Part shown: positions 45,920 through 55,000 of the stretch, in pieces
Layout: the number at the start of each line of letters is the position of its first letter
Position numbering within the stretch: position 1 is the stretch's first letter
From: Prochlorococcus marinus str. MIT 9201
Lineage (GTDB): Bacteria; Cyanobacteriota; Cyanobacteriia; PCC-6307; Cyanobiaceae
Length of the DNA: 64,000 bases
Assembly (NCBI RefSeq): GCF_000759955.1
Contig: NZ_JNAL01000018.1
Span: forward strand, 1-64,000
Reading direction: 5' to 3'
The notes under the pieces: model-generated
Databases searched by the model: none
What the model was told of the DNA's origin: nothing
The model's input: the letters and a program-made list of their open reading frames with translations, nothing else
Translations under genes and position numbers: made by a program

Positions 45920-47188
45920 ATGAAAATAACTCTACTTTTATTTCTTTTATTTTTCCCGGCTTTTTTCGCAGCGAGTGAACTCTCTTTTTTATTAATAAGG
46001 CCAAGTAAAGTTTTAAGGTTAATAGAAGAAAAAAAGAAAGGAGCATTTTCAATTTTAAAAATTCAAAAACGCTTTAGATCTTCATTAATTGCCTCTCAAT
46101 TTGGAGTAACAATTTCATTAGTTGCAATTGGATGGCTCAGTAATAACCTCGCTAATGATTATTGGAAAAGCAATATTTTGTCAAATAGATTTTATGATCT
46201 TATATTGTTTTTATTTGTTGTTTTAGTTGTTACTCTCGTTTCTGGACTAATTCCTAAAGCGCTAGTAATTAATAATCCAGAATCTGCTGCATTAAGGCTT
46301 ACAACAATATTCGATGCAGTTAGAAAAGCTATGAATCCTATTGTGAAGACGATAGAATTCTTTGCTAGCGCCTGTTTAGGCTTGTTCAATTTAAATAACA
46401 AATGGGATTCTTTAAACTCAGGTTTATCTGCAGGAGAATTAGAAACTCTTATAGAGACCGATAATGTAACAGGTTTAAAACCAGATGAGAAAAATATTCT
46501 TGAAGGAGTTTTTGCTTTAAAAGATACTCAAGTTAAAGAAGTAATGATTCCAAGATTTGAAATGGTAACTTTGCCAAAAAATATAACCTTTTCAGAACTT
46601 ATGAAACAAGTTGATAAAACTCGGCATGCTCGCTTTTTTGTTATTGGTGAGTCTTTAGATGATGTATTAGGTGTATTAGATTTACGTTATCTAGCTAAGC
46701 CAATTTCAAAAGGTGAAATGGAAGCCAATACACTATTAGAGCCGTTCCTTTTACCAGTTACAAAAATTATAGAAACATGTTCATTAGCAGAAATTTTGCC
46801 AATAGTAAGAGACTACAATCCCTTCTTGCTAGTAGTTGATGAACACGGTGGCACAGAGGGGCTCATAACTGCGGCTGATCTAAACGGCGAAATAGTTGGA
46901 GAGGAAATGCTCAACAATAGAATTTATTCAGACATGAGAATGTTAGATAATTTCTCTAGAAAATGGTCAATAGCTGGAAAATCAGAAATTATTGATATCA
47001 ACAAGAAGTTAAGATGTTCCATTCCAGAAGGTACAGATTATCATACGCTTGCTGGATTTTTGCTAGAAAAATTTCAAATGGTTCCAAAAATTGGGGACGT
47101 TTTAGATTTTAATAACATTAAATTTGAAGTTATTTCTATGTCAGGTCCAAAAATTGATCGTGTTAAAATAATCCTTCCCAAAAGCTAA
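45920..47188 (+). CDS. CNNM/CorC-type CBS-domain membrane protein
   Basis: 422 residues: DUF21/CNNM membrane domain with helices over about 1-140 (LLLFLLFFPAFFAASELSFL at the start, QFGVTISLVAIGWL and LFLFVVLVVTLVSGLIPKAL), two CBS domains (about 205-330, with VKEVMIPRFEMVTLP), and a CorC/HlyC C-terminal domain (about 340-420). Formerly named hemolysin; the CNNM group is tied to magnesium or other divalent-metal transport. Function here is unproven. Confidence 0.85.
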   Translation: MKITLLLFLLFFPAFFAASELSFLLIRPSKVLRLIEEKKKGAFSILKIQKRFRSSLIASQFGVTISLVAIGWLSNNLANDYWKSNILSNRFYDLILFLFVVLVVTLVSGLIPKALVINNPESAALRLTTIFDAVRKAMNPIVKTIEFFASACLGLFNLNNKWDSLNSGLSAGELETLIETDNVTGLKPDEKNILEGVFALKDTQVKEVMIPRFEMVTLPKNITFSELMKQVDKTRHARFFVIGESLDDVLGVLDLRYLAKPISKGEMEANTLLEPFLLPVTKIIETCSLAEILPIVRDYNPFLLVVDEHGGTEGLITAADLNGEIVGEEMLNNRIYSDMRMLDNFSRKWSIAGKSEIIDINKKLRCSIPEGTDYHTLAGFLLEKFQMVPKIGDVLDFNNIKFEVISMSGPKIDRVKIILPKS

Positions 47189-47238
47189 ATGTGGCTTCCC
47201 ATGGAGGATAATATTAATAAATACAAGGATTTGAAATT

Positions 47239-48243
47239 ATGCAACCAACCTCATCACCAGTAAAGGTTGGAGTAATAGGTATAGGGAATATGGGCTGGCA
47301 TCATGCTCGAGTACTAAGTTTACTCAAAGATGCAAATCTCATTGGAGTAGCAGATCCAAATGAAGAGAGGGGTAAATTAGCTATTGAGCAATTTCAATGT
47401 GAATGGTTCAAAAATTATAAAGACTTAATTCCAAAAGTTGATGCAATTTGTATCGCTGTCCCGACATTACTTCATCATAGGGTAGGACTAGATTGTCTAA
47501 ATGGAGGTACTAACGTTCTCATTGAAAAACCAATTGCAGCAAATGAGTTGGAGGCAAAATCATTAATAGAGGCCGCTAATGCAAGTAAATGTCTATTACA
47601 AGTTGGGCATATTGAGAGATTTAATCCTGCTTTCAGAGAATTAAATAAAATAGTAAATAATGAAGAAATTGTTGTTTTAGAAGCAAGAAGGCACAGTCCT
47701 CATGCGGACAGAGCAAATGATGTATCTGTAGTAATGGACTTAATGATTCATGACATTGATCTTATATTAGAGCTTGTAAACTCAAAAATACAAAAATTAG
47801 CAGCTGTTGGAGGAAGAAATAGCGAAGGATTAATAGATTATGTTAATGCTACTTTAGTTTTTAAAAATAATGTTATTGCAAGCTTAACTGCCAGCAAAAT
47901 GAGTCATAAAAAAATTAGAAATTTAAGTGCTCACTGCCAAAATAGCCTAGTAGAAACTGATTTCTTAAATCACTCTTTACAAATCCATCGAAAGTCTCAT
48001 GAATCATACTCAGCAGAGCACGGAGAATTAGTCTATAGAAATGATGGATATGTTGAAGAAGTTAGCACGACTTCCATTGAACCTCTTTATGCAGAACTGG
48101 AACATTTTCTTAAATGCGTTCAGGGTGAAGAAAAACCTGAGGTAGATGGTGAGCAAGCCTCAAGAGCATTAAAAATTGCTGATTTTATAGAGAGTGCTGT
48201 AGATAATTCTGGAGATGCGATTTTACTTGAAAATCCCTTTTAG
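47239..48243 (+). CDS. Gfo/Idh/MocA-family oxidoreductase
   Basis: 334 residues. Rossmann NAD-binding GVIGIGNMGWHHARVL at residues about 11-26, the EKPIA motif (VLIEKPIAANELEA) with the catalytic lysine, and HDIDLILEL in MDLMIHDIDLI. Substrates in the family vary (sugars, cyclitols, biliverdin). Start ATG 47239 (MQPTSSPVKVGVIG). Confidence 0.82.
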   Translation: MQPTSSPVKVGVIGIGNMGWHHARVLSLLKDANLIGVADPNEERGKLAIEQFQCEWFKNYKDLIPKVDAICIAVPTLLHHRVGLDCLNGGTNVLIEKPIAANELEAKSLIEAANASKCLLQVGHIERFNPAFRELNKIVNNEEIVVLEARRHSPHADRANDVSVVMDLMIHDIDLILELVNSKIQKLAAVGGRNSEGLIDYVNATLVFKNNVIASLTASKMSHKKIRNLSAHCQNSLVETDFLNHSLQIHRKSHESYSAEHGELVYRNDGYVEEVSTTSIEPLYAELEHFLKCVQGEEKPEVDGEQASRALKIADFIESAVDNSGDAILLENPF

Positions 48244-48269
48244 TACTAATAAACTAAACTAAAAGAATT

Positions 48270-48410
48270 TTATTTAAATCCTACTGCAGCTTGCCAAACA
48301 AATACCAATAAAAAGAAAAATAAAGGAATAAGTGGAAGAACGTCAACAGTTGGAGCAAAGGCCTTGTAAGCCTCTGGCAATTCAGCGAATGTATTAAATA
48401 GAATGAGCAC
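48270..48410 (-). CDS. psbK: Photosystem II protein K
   Basis: 46 residues from a GTG ending at 48410: an N-terminal propeptide (about 1-9) precedes the mature start near [20 protein letters not shown], then [16 protein letters not shown]. The frame is blocked upstream by a TAA, so GTG is the only usual start. It converges with the Gfo/Idh/MocA gene. Confidence 0.95.
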
Positions 48411-48443
48411 CTTTTTAATAATTTAATTAATTATGATAAGACG

Positions 48444-49562
48444 TTACCACGTATGGTGAGCAATAGAGGATGTTTTCCAAGGAGCGAAATCATTTGTAAA
48501 ACAATTATCTATAATTGCAGTAGAAATTGCTTTGGTAAATCTTATTAGGTGAGCAATATTATGCAAACTTATGAGGGTTAGGCCTAATATTTCGTCATTT
48601 CTAATTAGATGATGCAAATATGCTCGAGAATAGGATTTACAAGTCTCGCATTTACAAGTTTTGTCAATTGGAGAAAAGTCATTTTTAAATCGAGCATTTC
48701 GCAAATTCAATCTTTCATCATTAAAAAATGCAGTCCCATGCCTTCCTAGCCTTGTAGGCAGAACACAGTCAAATATATCGAATCCATTAGCAACAGCCAA
48801 AGTAATTTCTCTTAAAGAGCCAATTCCCATTAAATATCTTGGCTTATTTACTGGTAAGAATTTCGGGACGTAATTAATTACACTATGTATGTCTTCGACT
48901 GCCTCGCCAACACTTACACCTCCCACTGCTATACCAGGCAGATCAAAAGAACTTGTATATTTTGCGCTATATTCTCTCAATTTCGGATACTTACCACCTT
49001 GAACTATGCCAAATAATGCTTGATTGGATTTCTGATGAGTCTCAACACATTTTTGCAACCATGAATGAGTTCTTTTTAAAGAGTCCTCAATTTCATTTTC
49101 GTTAGCAGTATGCGGAGGACAATGATCAAAAGCCATCGCAACATCCGATCCAAGATCCATTTGAATTTGTATTACTTTTTCAGGTGATAAAAATACATGA
49201 CTACCATCTCTTGGATTTTTAAATTCCACACCTTTATCAGAAATATTGTTTAATTTTGCCAAACTAAAAACTTGATATCCTCCTGAATCAGTAAGAATAG
49301 GTTTAGGCCAATTCATGAACTTGTGAATTCCGCCAGATTCTTTAACTAATTTCTCTCCAGGTTGCAAATGAAGATGAAAAGTATTTGAGAGAATCATTTC
49401 TGATCCTATAGAGGTTAACTGCTTAGATGAAATTCCTTTAACCGTTGCCAAAGTTCCCACAGGCATAAATTTTGGTGTATTTACCTCACCATTTGGTGTA
49501 TGAAATATACCAGTCCTTGCACCTGTATTACTGCAATTCGATGTTATTTGAAATTCAAACAC
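48444..49562 (-). CDS. tgt: Queuine tRNA-ribosyltransferase
   Basis: 372 residues; exchanges guanine 34 in GUN tRNAs for preQ1. Motifs: [12 protein letters not shown] with the catalytic aspartate, [16 protein letters not shown] with the second aspartate, and the zinc site in [17 protein letters not shown]. Full length. Located 33 bases from psbK on the same strand and divergent from cobS. Confidence 0.95.
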   Translation of the reverse strand: MFEFQITSNCSNTGARTGIFHTPNGEVNTPKFMPVGTLATVKGISSKQLTSIGSEMILSNTFHLHLQPGEKLVKESGGIHKFMNWPKPILTDSGGYQVFSLAKLNNISDKGVEFKNPRDGSHVFLSPEKVIQIQMDLGSDVAMAFDHCPPHTANENEIEDSLKRTHSWLQKCVETHQKSNQALFGIVQGGKYPKLREYSAKYTSSFDLPGIAVGGVSVGEAVEDIHSVINYVPKFLPVNKPRYLMGIGSLREITLAVANGFDIFDCVLPTRLGRHGTAFFNDERLNLRNARFKNDFSPIDKTCKCETCKSYSRAYLHHLIRNDEILGLTLISLHNIAHLIRFTKAISTAIIDNCFTNDFAPWKTSSIAHHTW

Positions 49563-49660
49563 GATAATTTATAAAATTTTTTTATCCTTTTTCATTAATC
49601 TAACCTATTATTTAGTTTTAAATCCATTTTTATATCATCAAAAAATATTTAATAAAAAAT

Positions 49661-50401
49661 TTGGTAGGCTCTTGGATTTTCTATACGACATTTCCAAAGA
49701 TACCTTTAATTAAACCCGAATTTAAAAATATTGCGCAATTTGCCCCGCCTTTGGGATTTTTTATTGGAACAATACAGAGTTATGTTTTTCTTTTTTTAAC
49801 AACAAACTCTTGGTCAATTTATGCGTCTGCATTAATTTGTTTGGCTTCGGGATATTTAATTACAGGTGGTCTACACCTCGATGGTTTGATGGATACTTTC
49901 GATGGTATTTTTGCAGGTAAAAAGAGACGTTTAAAAGCCATGAAAGATAGTAAAGTTGGTTCCTTTGGCGTTCAAGCTTTAGTTTTTACAACTTTAATTC
50001 AAATTGCTTGCATACTGAAAATTCAAAACCTAATAATTTTTGTTTTACCTATATGTTTATTTTGGGGAAGATTTTCAAATTTATTTTTTATAGAAAAGTT
50101 TCAATATAAGAGTTATAAGAAAAAATCTATTAGTCACAAAAAGTTTTGGAATGGATTTAAAAAAGAATCTTTGATCTCTATTATTTTTCTTGTAATTTTT
50201 ATTGCATACCAATTTGTTTCAATTACATCCCATGCAATATTAATTAAATTTTTAATTCTTATTTTGATTGGTATTTTTATAAGCTATTCTATCCCAAACA
50301 TACTGGGTAATAAAATTGGAGGCTTCAATGGAGATGCCTGCGGTGCAAGTGTTGTACTAGTTGAAACTGCAATGTTGTTTATGCATGCAATTCTTTTATA
50401 G
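49661..50401 (+). CDS. cobS: Adenosylcobinamide-GDP ribazoletransferase
   Basis: 246 residues, integral membrane, joins adenosylcobinamide-GDP and alpha-ribazole in late cobalamin (pseudocobalamin in this group) synthesis. The signature GGLHLDGLMDTFDGI, KDSKVGSFGVQAL and GGFNGDACGASVV are clear. Several membrane helices. TTG start at 49661. The 3-prime end overlaps the next gene by 23 bases (convergent). Confidence 0.93.
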   Translation: MVGSWIFYTTFPKIPLIKPEFKNIAQFAPPLGFFIGTIQSYVFLFLTTNSWSIYASALICLASGYLITGGLHLDGLMDTFDGIFAGKKRRLKAMKDSKVGSFGVQALVFTTLIQIACILKIQNLIIFVLPICLFWGRFSNLFFIEKFQYKSYKKKSISHKKFWNGFKKESLISIIFLVIFIAYQFVSITSHAILIKFLILILIGIFISYSIPNILGNKIGGFNGDACGASVVLVETAMLFMHAILL

Positions 50402-51515
50402 GTAGTTCTAAATAGAAAATATTTTTCTTCTTAAAATTTTTTGATTTCTCAGTATTACCAATCGAGTCATTTTCCAGCAATCTCAAATCTCCTCCAATTT
50501 GTTTTGCTAATTTCCTCGCTAAAAAAAGTCCCACACCAGTGCCGTCCTTCTTTTTAGCGGCAGATCCTCTAAAACCTTTTTCAAAAATTTTTTCGTTTTC
50601 ATTTTTGGTTATTTTTTTACCATCATCAAATATACAAAGTCCATTACTTGTAATTTCGATTCCAATTTCAGCATCTTTTTTGGCATATTTAAAAGCATTT
50701 TCTAACAAATTGGCCACAATTTCAGCAATTACAGCATATTTTGCCTTTAATGGCGAAATGGTCCAATCTGGCCAAAGAGAAGGTTCCGTCCAATCTCTAT
50801 TCTCTAAGTTCGCATTAGCCTTACCCCTTTCTAATATTGGCCTCAATAAACTCTGAACAGTAATTACCTTTTTATTATCTAAATTTGGTGGTAGTAATAA
50901 TCTTTCCTCTCCAATTTCCAGAGGAAGTTGAATTGGTGAATTTAATTGCGCAAAAGAATCCATATATTGATTAATTTGTTTTTGCTCTATTATCATGCGT
51001 TCGACTATTTCAATAGAATCATCATCTGAGCCAAGTCTTTTTATTAATAATTTTGCATATGTCCTAATAGCAGCTAATGGATTCCTTAATTGATGAATTA
51101 TGACACTTACCTGATTTTTTAAATAATTGACTTCTTCATTTTTATTTTGGCGTTCTAATTCGATAGAGACGCATTTAGCTAAAGAGATTGAGAGCGCTTT
51201 TAATCTAGAATCGAGCGATACTGGCCAATTCCCCCCTTTCAAATCAGTTTCTACCCTAAGGACACCAAGTAGAATATCGTTTTCTTGTAGCGGGTACCAT
51301 CTTCTATTAGGGGATGAAACCTTTAGTGAAGGATCATCTTCTATTGAAGTCAGTAACCTATCAATTTGAGGCCATTGACCAATCATTTCAAAAGATGCTT
51401 TAGTTCCTTGCTTAGCTGAAGCAATATACATAACTAAATTAGTTACGCCCATTGAGCAACCAAAACTCTCTAGCTGTTTTAGAATTAATTCTTCAAATTT
51501 TTTTGAAAGATTCAT
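50379..51515 (-). CDS. Sensor histidine kinase (soluble, orphan)
   Basis: 378 residues without membrane span. N-terminal about 1-125 has the pattern of a GAF-like sensor domain; the dimer and phospho-acceptor box has H141 in VSVIIHQLRNPLAAIRTYAKLL, the N box EIVANLLENAFKYA near 268, and G boxes CIFDDGKKI, GFRGSAAKKKDGTGVGLFLA. No response regulator is adjacent. It resembles the GAF-type Hik2/chloroplast sensor kinase group, which would make it a redox or salt sensor, but this is unproven. Confidence 0.85.
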   Translation of the reverse strand: MNLSKKFEELILKQLESFGCSMGVTNLVMYIASAKQGTKASFEMIGQWPQIDRLLTSIEDDPSLKVSSPNRRWYPLQENDILLGVLRVETDLKGGNWPVSLDSRLKALSISLAKCVSIELERQNKNEEVNYLKNQVSVIIHQLRNPLAAIRTYAKLLIKRLGSDDDSIEIVERMIIEQKQINQYMDSFAQLNSPIQLPLEIGEERLLLPPNLDNKKVITVQSLLRPILERGKANANLENRDWTEPSLWPDWTISPLKAKYAVIAEIVANLLENAFKYAKKDAEIGIEITSNGLCIFDDGKKITKNENEKIFEKGFRGSAAKKKDGTGVGLFLARKLAKQIGGDLRLLENDSIGNTEKSKNFKKKNIFYLELPIKELHA

Positions 51516-51599
51516 GATTAATGAAATTTGAGAAATTTTTAAAAAAAACTTGAAAAAGGGCTTGTAAAATATGAAAAAAGTATTAAGATATATAAAGAG

Positions 51600-51765
51600 G
51601 TCTGACTTTAGCCAGCCTTAAATATGAATATTTAATCATATTTTAAGCTACATCAGGGGTTGATGGGTCCTCTATGTAATTTGAAGTGAATTTAAAATCA
51701 CATATATAAGATTAGTAAAAATAAAGTAAGACTAATCTCATTAATAATTTCAGGAGTACCAATCA
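51600..51765 (+). promoter_or_regulatory. Structured 5-prime leader of the DUF3155 gene (candidate cis RNA)
   Basis: A 250-base space separates the histidine kinase from this gene; this part probably is transcribed from a TATATA/TATAAA -10 at about 51589-51596. The leader can form a hairpin with arms CTTAAATATGA and TCATATTTTAAG (one bulge) around 51616-51648, and AGAGG at the start can pair with CCTCT near 51668. A good Shine-Dalgarno AGGAG (51752-51756) stands nine bases before the ATG, unusual in this genome. No known motif recognised. Confidence 0.35.
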
Positions 51766-52134
51766 ATGTCAAAAAAAAGAAAAAGAATCAGCAGAAGAAG
51801 ATTGGCCGGCCAAAGAGTAATGGCACATGTACCTATTTATCATATCGAAACTGGCAAACATAAACCAGTTACAGCAGCAAGAAGATTCATTGCTGAAAAT
51901 GGTCTCTCTGCGCCTTCAGTTTTTAATGTCAGGAGAAATGAGCACACCACCGATAGATTTTTTTGGGGCGAAAAAGGGTTATTTAGCGCTCAATATGCTG
52001 AAGAAAATCATTTTCTATTTCCATCACTAAAAGTTGTAGTAGAGGGAATTGGTGAAGAAAAAATATTTGAGGGTCTAGAACTTACTGCAGATGATTGGGA
52101 AGAGATTGAAGAATATGAATATGCTTTTGTTTAA
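51766..52134 (+). CDS. DUF3155 domain-containing protein
   Basis: 122 residues, conserved in cyanobacteria with unknown function. Begins MSKKRKRISRRRLAGQRVMA with a strongly basic N-terminus suggestive of nucleic-acid binding, followed by a beta-rich core (HETGKHKPVTAARRFIAENG region) and an acidic C-terminus (DDWEEIEEYEYAFV). The good Shine-Dalgarno and long leader hint at high or regulated expression. It overlaps the convergent esterase gene end by four bases. Confidence 0.8.
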   Translation: MSKKRKRISRRRLAGQRVMAHVPIYHIETGKHKPVTAARRFIAENGLSAPSVFNVRRNEHTTDRFFWGEKGLFSAQYAEENHFLFPSLKVVVEGIGEEKIFEGLELTADDWEEIEEYEYAFV

Positions 52135-52748
52135 AATATATTTCTAATATTTGAACTTATAAAATTAATTAAATTTGAATCAATTTGATGAAATCCATCG
52201 AATTCTAATAGTTCACAAAATTTAGAAGACTTACTCTTTACCTTTTCATAAATATTCCTAGAGGCATCTATAGGCACAACGTCATCAAATAAACCATGAC
52301 TAATAATCAATGGTGAGAATTTTTCTCCTGGAGCCCATTTAGGGTGAGGATAACCACTACAAGCAACAATTAATCCGAAATTTAACTTTAATCCCGCATC
52401 AATTGCCATTGCCGCCCCTTGAGAGAACCCCAACAAAATTGTTTTTCTTAGTGGAATCTGATCAGTATCAAATTTTTTTAATGAATCTAAAAGTTTATTT
52501 ACTTCAATCTCAGCTCCATTCCAATCATGTGGGTATAATCCATACCACTGTCTTCCCTGACCGCTTGGGTGTAATCCAGGAGCCCTCAAAGAAATTACCT
52601 CAAAATCAAGATTTATTTTTTCAGTCATCTCCTTTCCAAATGTTAAAAGGTCATCTGAATCAGCTCCCCAACCATGCATCAAGATAATTCTATGAGTTGC
52701 AGTTTGAGAGCTAATCGAGACAAATTCATGATTGATAGCATATTTCAT
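52131..52748 (-). CDS. Alpha/beta hydrolase (carboxylesterase/YpfH-like)
   Basis: 205 residues. Catalytic serine in LLGFSQGAAMAID (GFSQG), oxyanion region LMHGWGADSDDLL, Asp in SHGLFDDVVPI and His in LEFDGFHQID. This fits the phospholipase/carboxylesterase type of predicted esterases. Substrate not known. 33 bases separate its start from divergent purH. Confidence 0.85.
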   Translation of the reverse strand: MKYAINHEFVSISSQTATHRIILMHGWGADSDDLLTFGKEMTEKINLDFEVISLRAPGLHPSGQGRQWYGLYPHDWNGAEIEVNKLLDSLKKFDTDQIPLRKTILLGFSQGAAMAIDAGLKLNFGLIVACSGYPHPKWAPGEKFSPLIISHGLFDDVVPIDASRNIYEKVKSKSSKFCELLEFDGFHQIDSNLINFISSNIRNIF

Positions 52749-52781
52749 GTTTATATTCTTAAGTAAGTAAACTTTCCCATA

Positions 52782-54335
52782 ATGTCTCCATTAGCTTTAG
52801 TAAGTGTCTCTGATAAAAAAAATATAATCCCATTTTGTAAAGAATTGGTAGAGCAATTTAATTATAAAATTCTATCAAGTGGAGGAACTGCCAAACATCT
52901 TATAGAGGCTAAAATTCCAGTTATTAAAGTTGCTGATTTTACTAATTCTCCAGAAATTCTTGGAGGAAGAGTTAAAACTTTACATCCAAAAATACATGGG
53001 GGAATATTAGCTAAAAGAACTGATGAGGAACATAAAAAAGATATAGAGGCTAACAATCTTGAGTTAATTAACTTAGTAGTTGTAAATTTATATCCTTTTA
53101 AAAAAACTGTAGATCAGGGAGCTAAATGGGAAGACGCTATTGAAAATATCGATATCGGAGGGCCATCTATGATTCGTTCTGCAGCTAAAAATCATAAAGA
53201 TGTTTCCGTTTTAGTAGATCCTAGTCAGTATCAAAATTTTCTTGAAGAAAGGAAAAAAGGTGAATTGAAAGACTCATATAAAGCAAAATTAGCCCTTGAA
53301 GCTTTTCAACACACAGCAGACTATGACACTGCAATATCTAATTGGATAAGAAAAGAAAGAGATTTACAATCTTCCAAATATATTGAATCTTATCCACTAA
53401 TCAAAACCTTAAGATATGGGGAAAATCCACATCAAAAAGCCTTCTGGTATGGTTTAAGTAACATTGGATGGAACTCAGCAGAACAATTACAAGGAAAAGA
53501 CTTAAGTTATAACAATCTATTAGATCTAGAGTCGGCACTTTCAACAGTTTTAGAATTTGGCTACACAGAAAAAGATGAACTTACAACCGACATGTTTGCA
53601 TCTGTTATTTTAAAACACAATAATCCTTGTGGTGCCTCTATTAGTAATTCGGCTTCTAAAGCATTTTTGAATGCCTTGGAATGCGACTCTGTTAGTGCAT
53701 TTGGAGGAATAGTTGCTTTTAATTCAAATGTTGATAGCGAGACCGCAATTCACCTCAAAGATATTTTCTTGGAGTGCGTCGTCGCTCCATCTTTTGATAA
53801 GGAAGCTTTAGAAATTTTAAAAGTTAAAAAGAATTTAAGAATTTTAAAGTTTTCAAAAGATCAACTTCCAAAAAAGAATCAAAATTCTACTAAATCAATA
53901 ATGGGAGGATTACTAGTTCAAGATACTAACGATAGTGAAGAAAAAACTGAAAATTGGATTTCAGTAACTAATAATAATCCGAGTAATCAAATTAACTTAG
54001 ATCTAAATTTTGCATGGAAAATTTGTAAACACGTGAAATCTAATGCCATTGTTATTGCAAAAGACCAGAAAACTGTTGGAATTGGAGCTGGACAAATGAA
54101 TAGAGTTGGAGCAGCAAAAATTGCATTAAAAGCCGCTGGAAGGTTATGTTCTGATGCTGTCTTGGCCAGCGATGGGTTTTTCCCATTCGCAGATACTGTA
54201 GAACTAGCAAATGAATATGGAATAAAAGCTATTATTCAACCTGGAGGAAGTCTAAGGGACCAAGAAAGTATTGATATGTGTAATTTAAAAGGAATCTCAA
54301 TGGTCTTTACGCAAAAAAGGCACTTTTTACATTAG
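52782..54335 (+). CDS. purH: Bifunctional AICAR transformylase/IMP cyclohydrolase
   Basis: 517 residues, last two steps of IMP synthesis. N-terminal IMP cyclohydrolase (about 1-195: SSGGTAKHL, GGRVKTLHPKIHGGIL) and C-terminal AICAR transformylase (about 200-517: LRYGENPHQKAFWYG, LKHNNPCGASI, and HVKSNAIVIAKD, GIGAGQMNRVGAAKIAL). The lysine and histidine of the formyl transfer step are within KHNNPCG. Full length. Confidence 0.97.
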   Translation: MSPLALVSVSDKKNIIPFCKELVEQFNYKILSSGGTAKHLIEAKIPVIKVADFTNSPEILGGRVKTLHPKIHGGILAKRTDEEHKKDIEANNLELINLVVVNLYPFKKTVDQGAKWEDAIENIDIGGPSMIRSAAKNHKDVSVLVDPSQYQNFLEERKKGELKDSYKAKLALEAFQHTADYDTAISNWIRKERDLQSSKYIESYPLIKTLRYGENPHQKAFWYGLSNIGWNSAEQLQGKDLSYNNLLDLESALSTVLEFGYTEKDELTTDMFASVILKHNNPCGASISNSASKAFLNALECDSVSAFGGIVAFNSNVDSETAIHLKDIFLECVVAPSFDKEALEILKVKKNLRILKFSKDQLPKKNQNSTKSIMGGLLVQDTNDSEEKTENWISVTNNNPSNQINLDLNFAWKICKHVKSNAIVIAKDQKTVGIGAGQMNRVGAAKIALKAAGRLCSDAVLASDGFFPFADTVELANEYGIKAIIQPGGSLRDQESIDMCNLKGISMVFTQKRHFLH

Positions 54336-54896
54336 TTAAGTTGATTTTGGATAATATGTAATCTTGTTGGTTTTTCTAAATAAAGATAGCCTGCCTGGAC
54401 CTGCGCATAGAAAGTAGAGAGAAATAGCCCCATATATAAAAGACAACTCGAAAGCATAATTGTGTCCTTCAACCACTGCCAGAGGAAAACCTTCTAGTCC
54501 AGTATCAAGGAGATGGAAATAAACTGCAAATGCCATGGTGGAGAATAGACCAAGAGAACAAAGCCTCGCAAAAATCCCTAAAGCCAATCCTGCTGGGCAT
54601 ACCAATTGGGTAATAGCTGCTCCAAACGTCCAAATAACAGGATCACCTGGCAAAAATGGGAAGTACTTGCCAACCACAAACTCTGCAAAACCTTGAGGAT
54701 CCTGAAGTTTCTCTAAGCCATGATGAATCATCAAAGCACTAAATCCGATGCGTAAAACGAAAATTGAAAGTTCTCCAAGGATATTAACTTCCGAACCAGA
54801 GGATGAATTAGCAACTACAACTTCAACTTTTTGAGGGGCTTTAGTTCTATTAATACTGGCTGCCTGAACCTGATTAGTCTGAGTGTTGTCTTCCAT
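54336..54896 (-). CDS. DoxX-family membrane protein
   Basis: 186 residues, four membrane helices (about 45-63, 88-110, 115-135, 145-165). The DoxX signature is present (LRIGFSALMIHHGLEKLQDP). The N-terminal 40 residues are soluble. Members in other bacteria act in oxidoreductase complexes with thioredoxin-like partners; role here unknown. Abuts the purH stop codon. Confidence 0.82.
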   Translation of the reverse strand: MEDNTQTNQVQAASINRTKAPQKVEVVVANSSSGSEVNILGELSIFVLRIGFSALMIHHGLEKLQDPQGFAEFVVGKYFPFLPGDPVIWTFGAAITQLVCPAGLALGIFARLCSLGLFSTMAFAVYFHLLDTGLEGFPLAVVEGHNYAFELSFIYGAISLYFLCAGPGRLSLFRKTNKITYYPKST

Positions 54897-55000
54897 ACTT
54901 CATAAATTTTTCATTATTCTAGTTAATAAAGTGGATCTTTAGGAAATATCTGAGTAATAAATTTAAAAAACTAATCAAAGCTTTAAATAATATTCAAAAT

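Noticed and set aside
48237-48265. Inverted repeat CTTTTAGT/ACTAAAAG between the Gfo/Idh gene and psbK
   Set aside because: Eight-base AT-rich arms, a 13-base loop and no T tract on either side; too weak to call a terminator.
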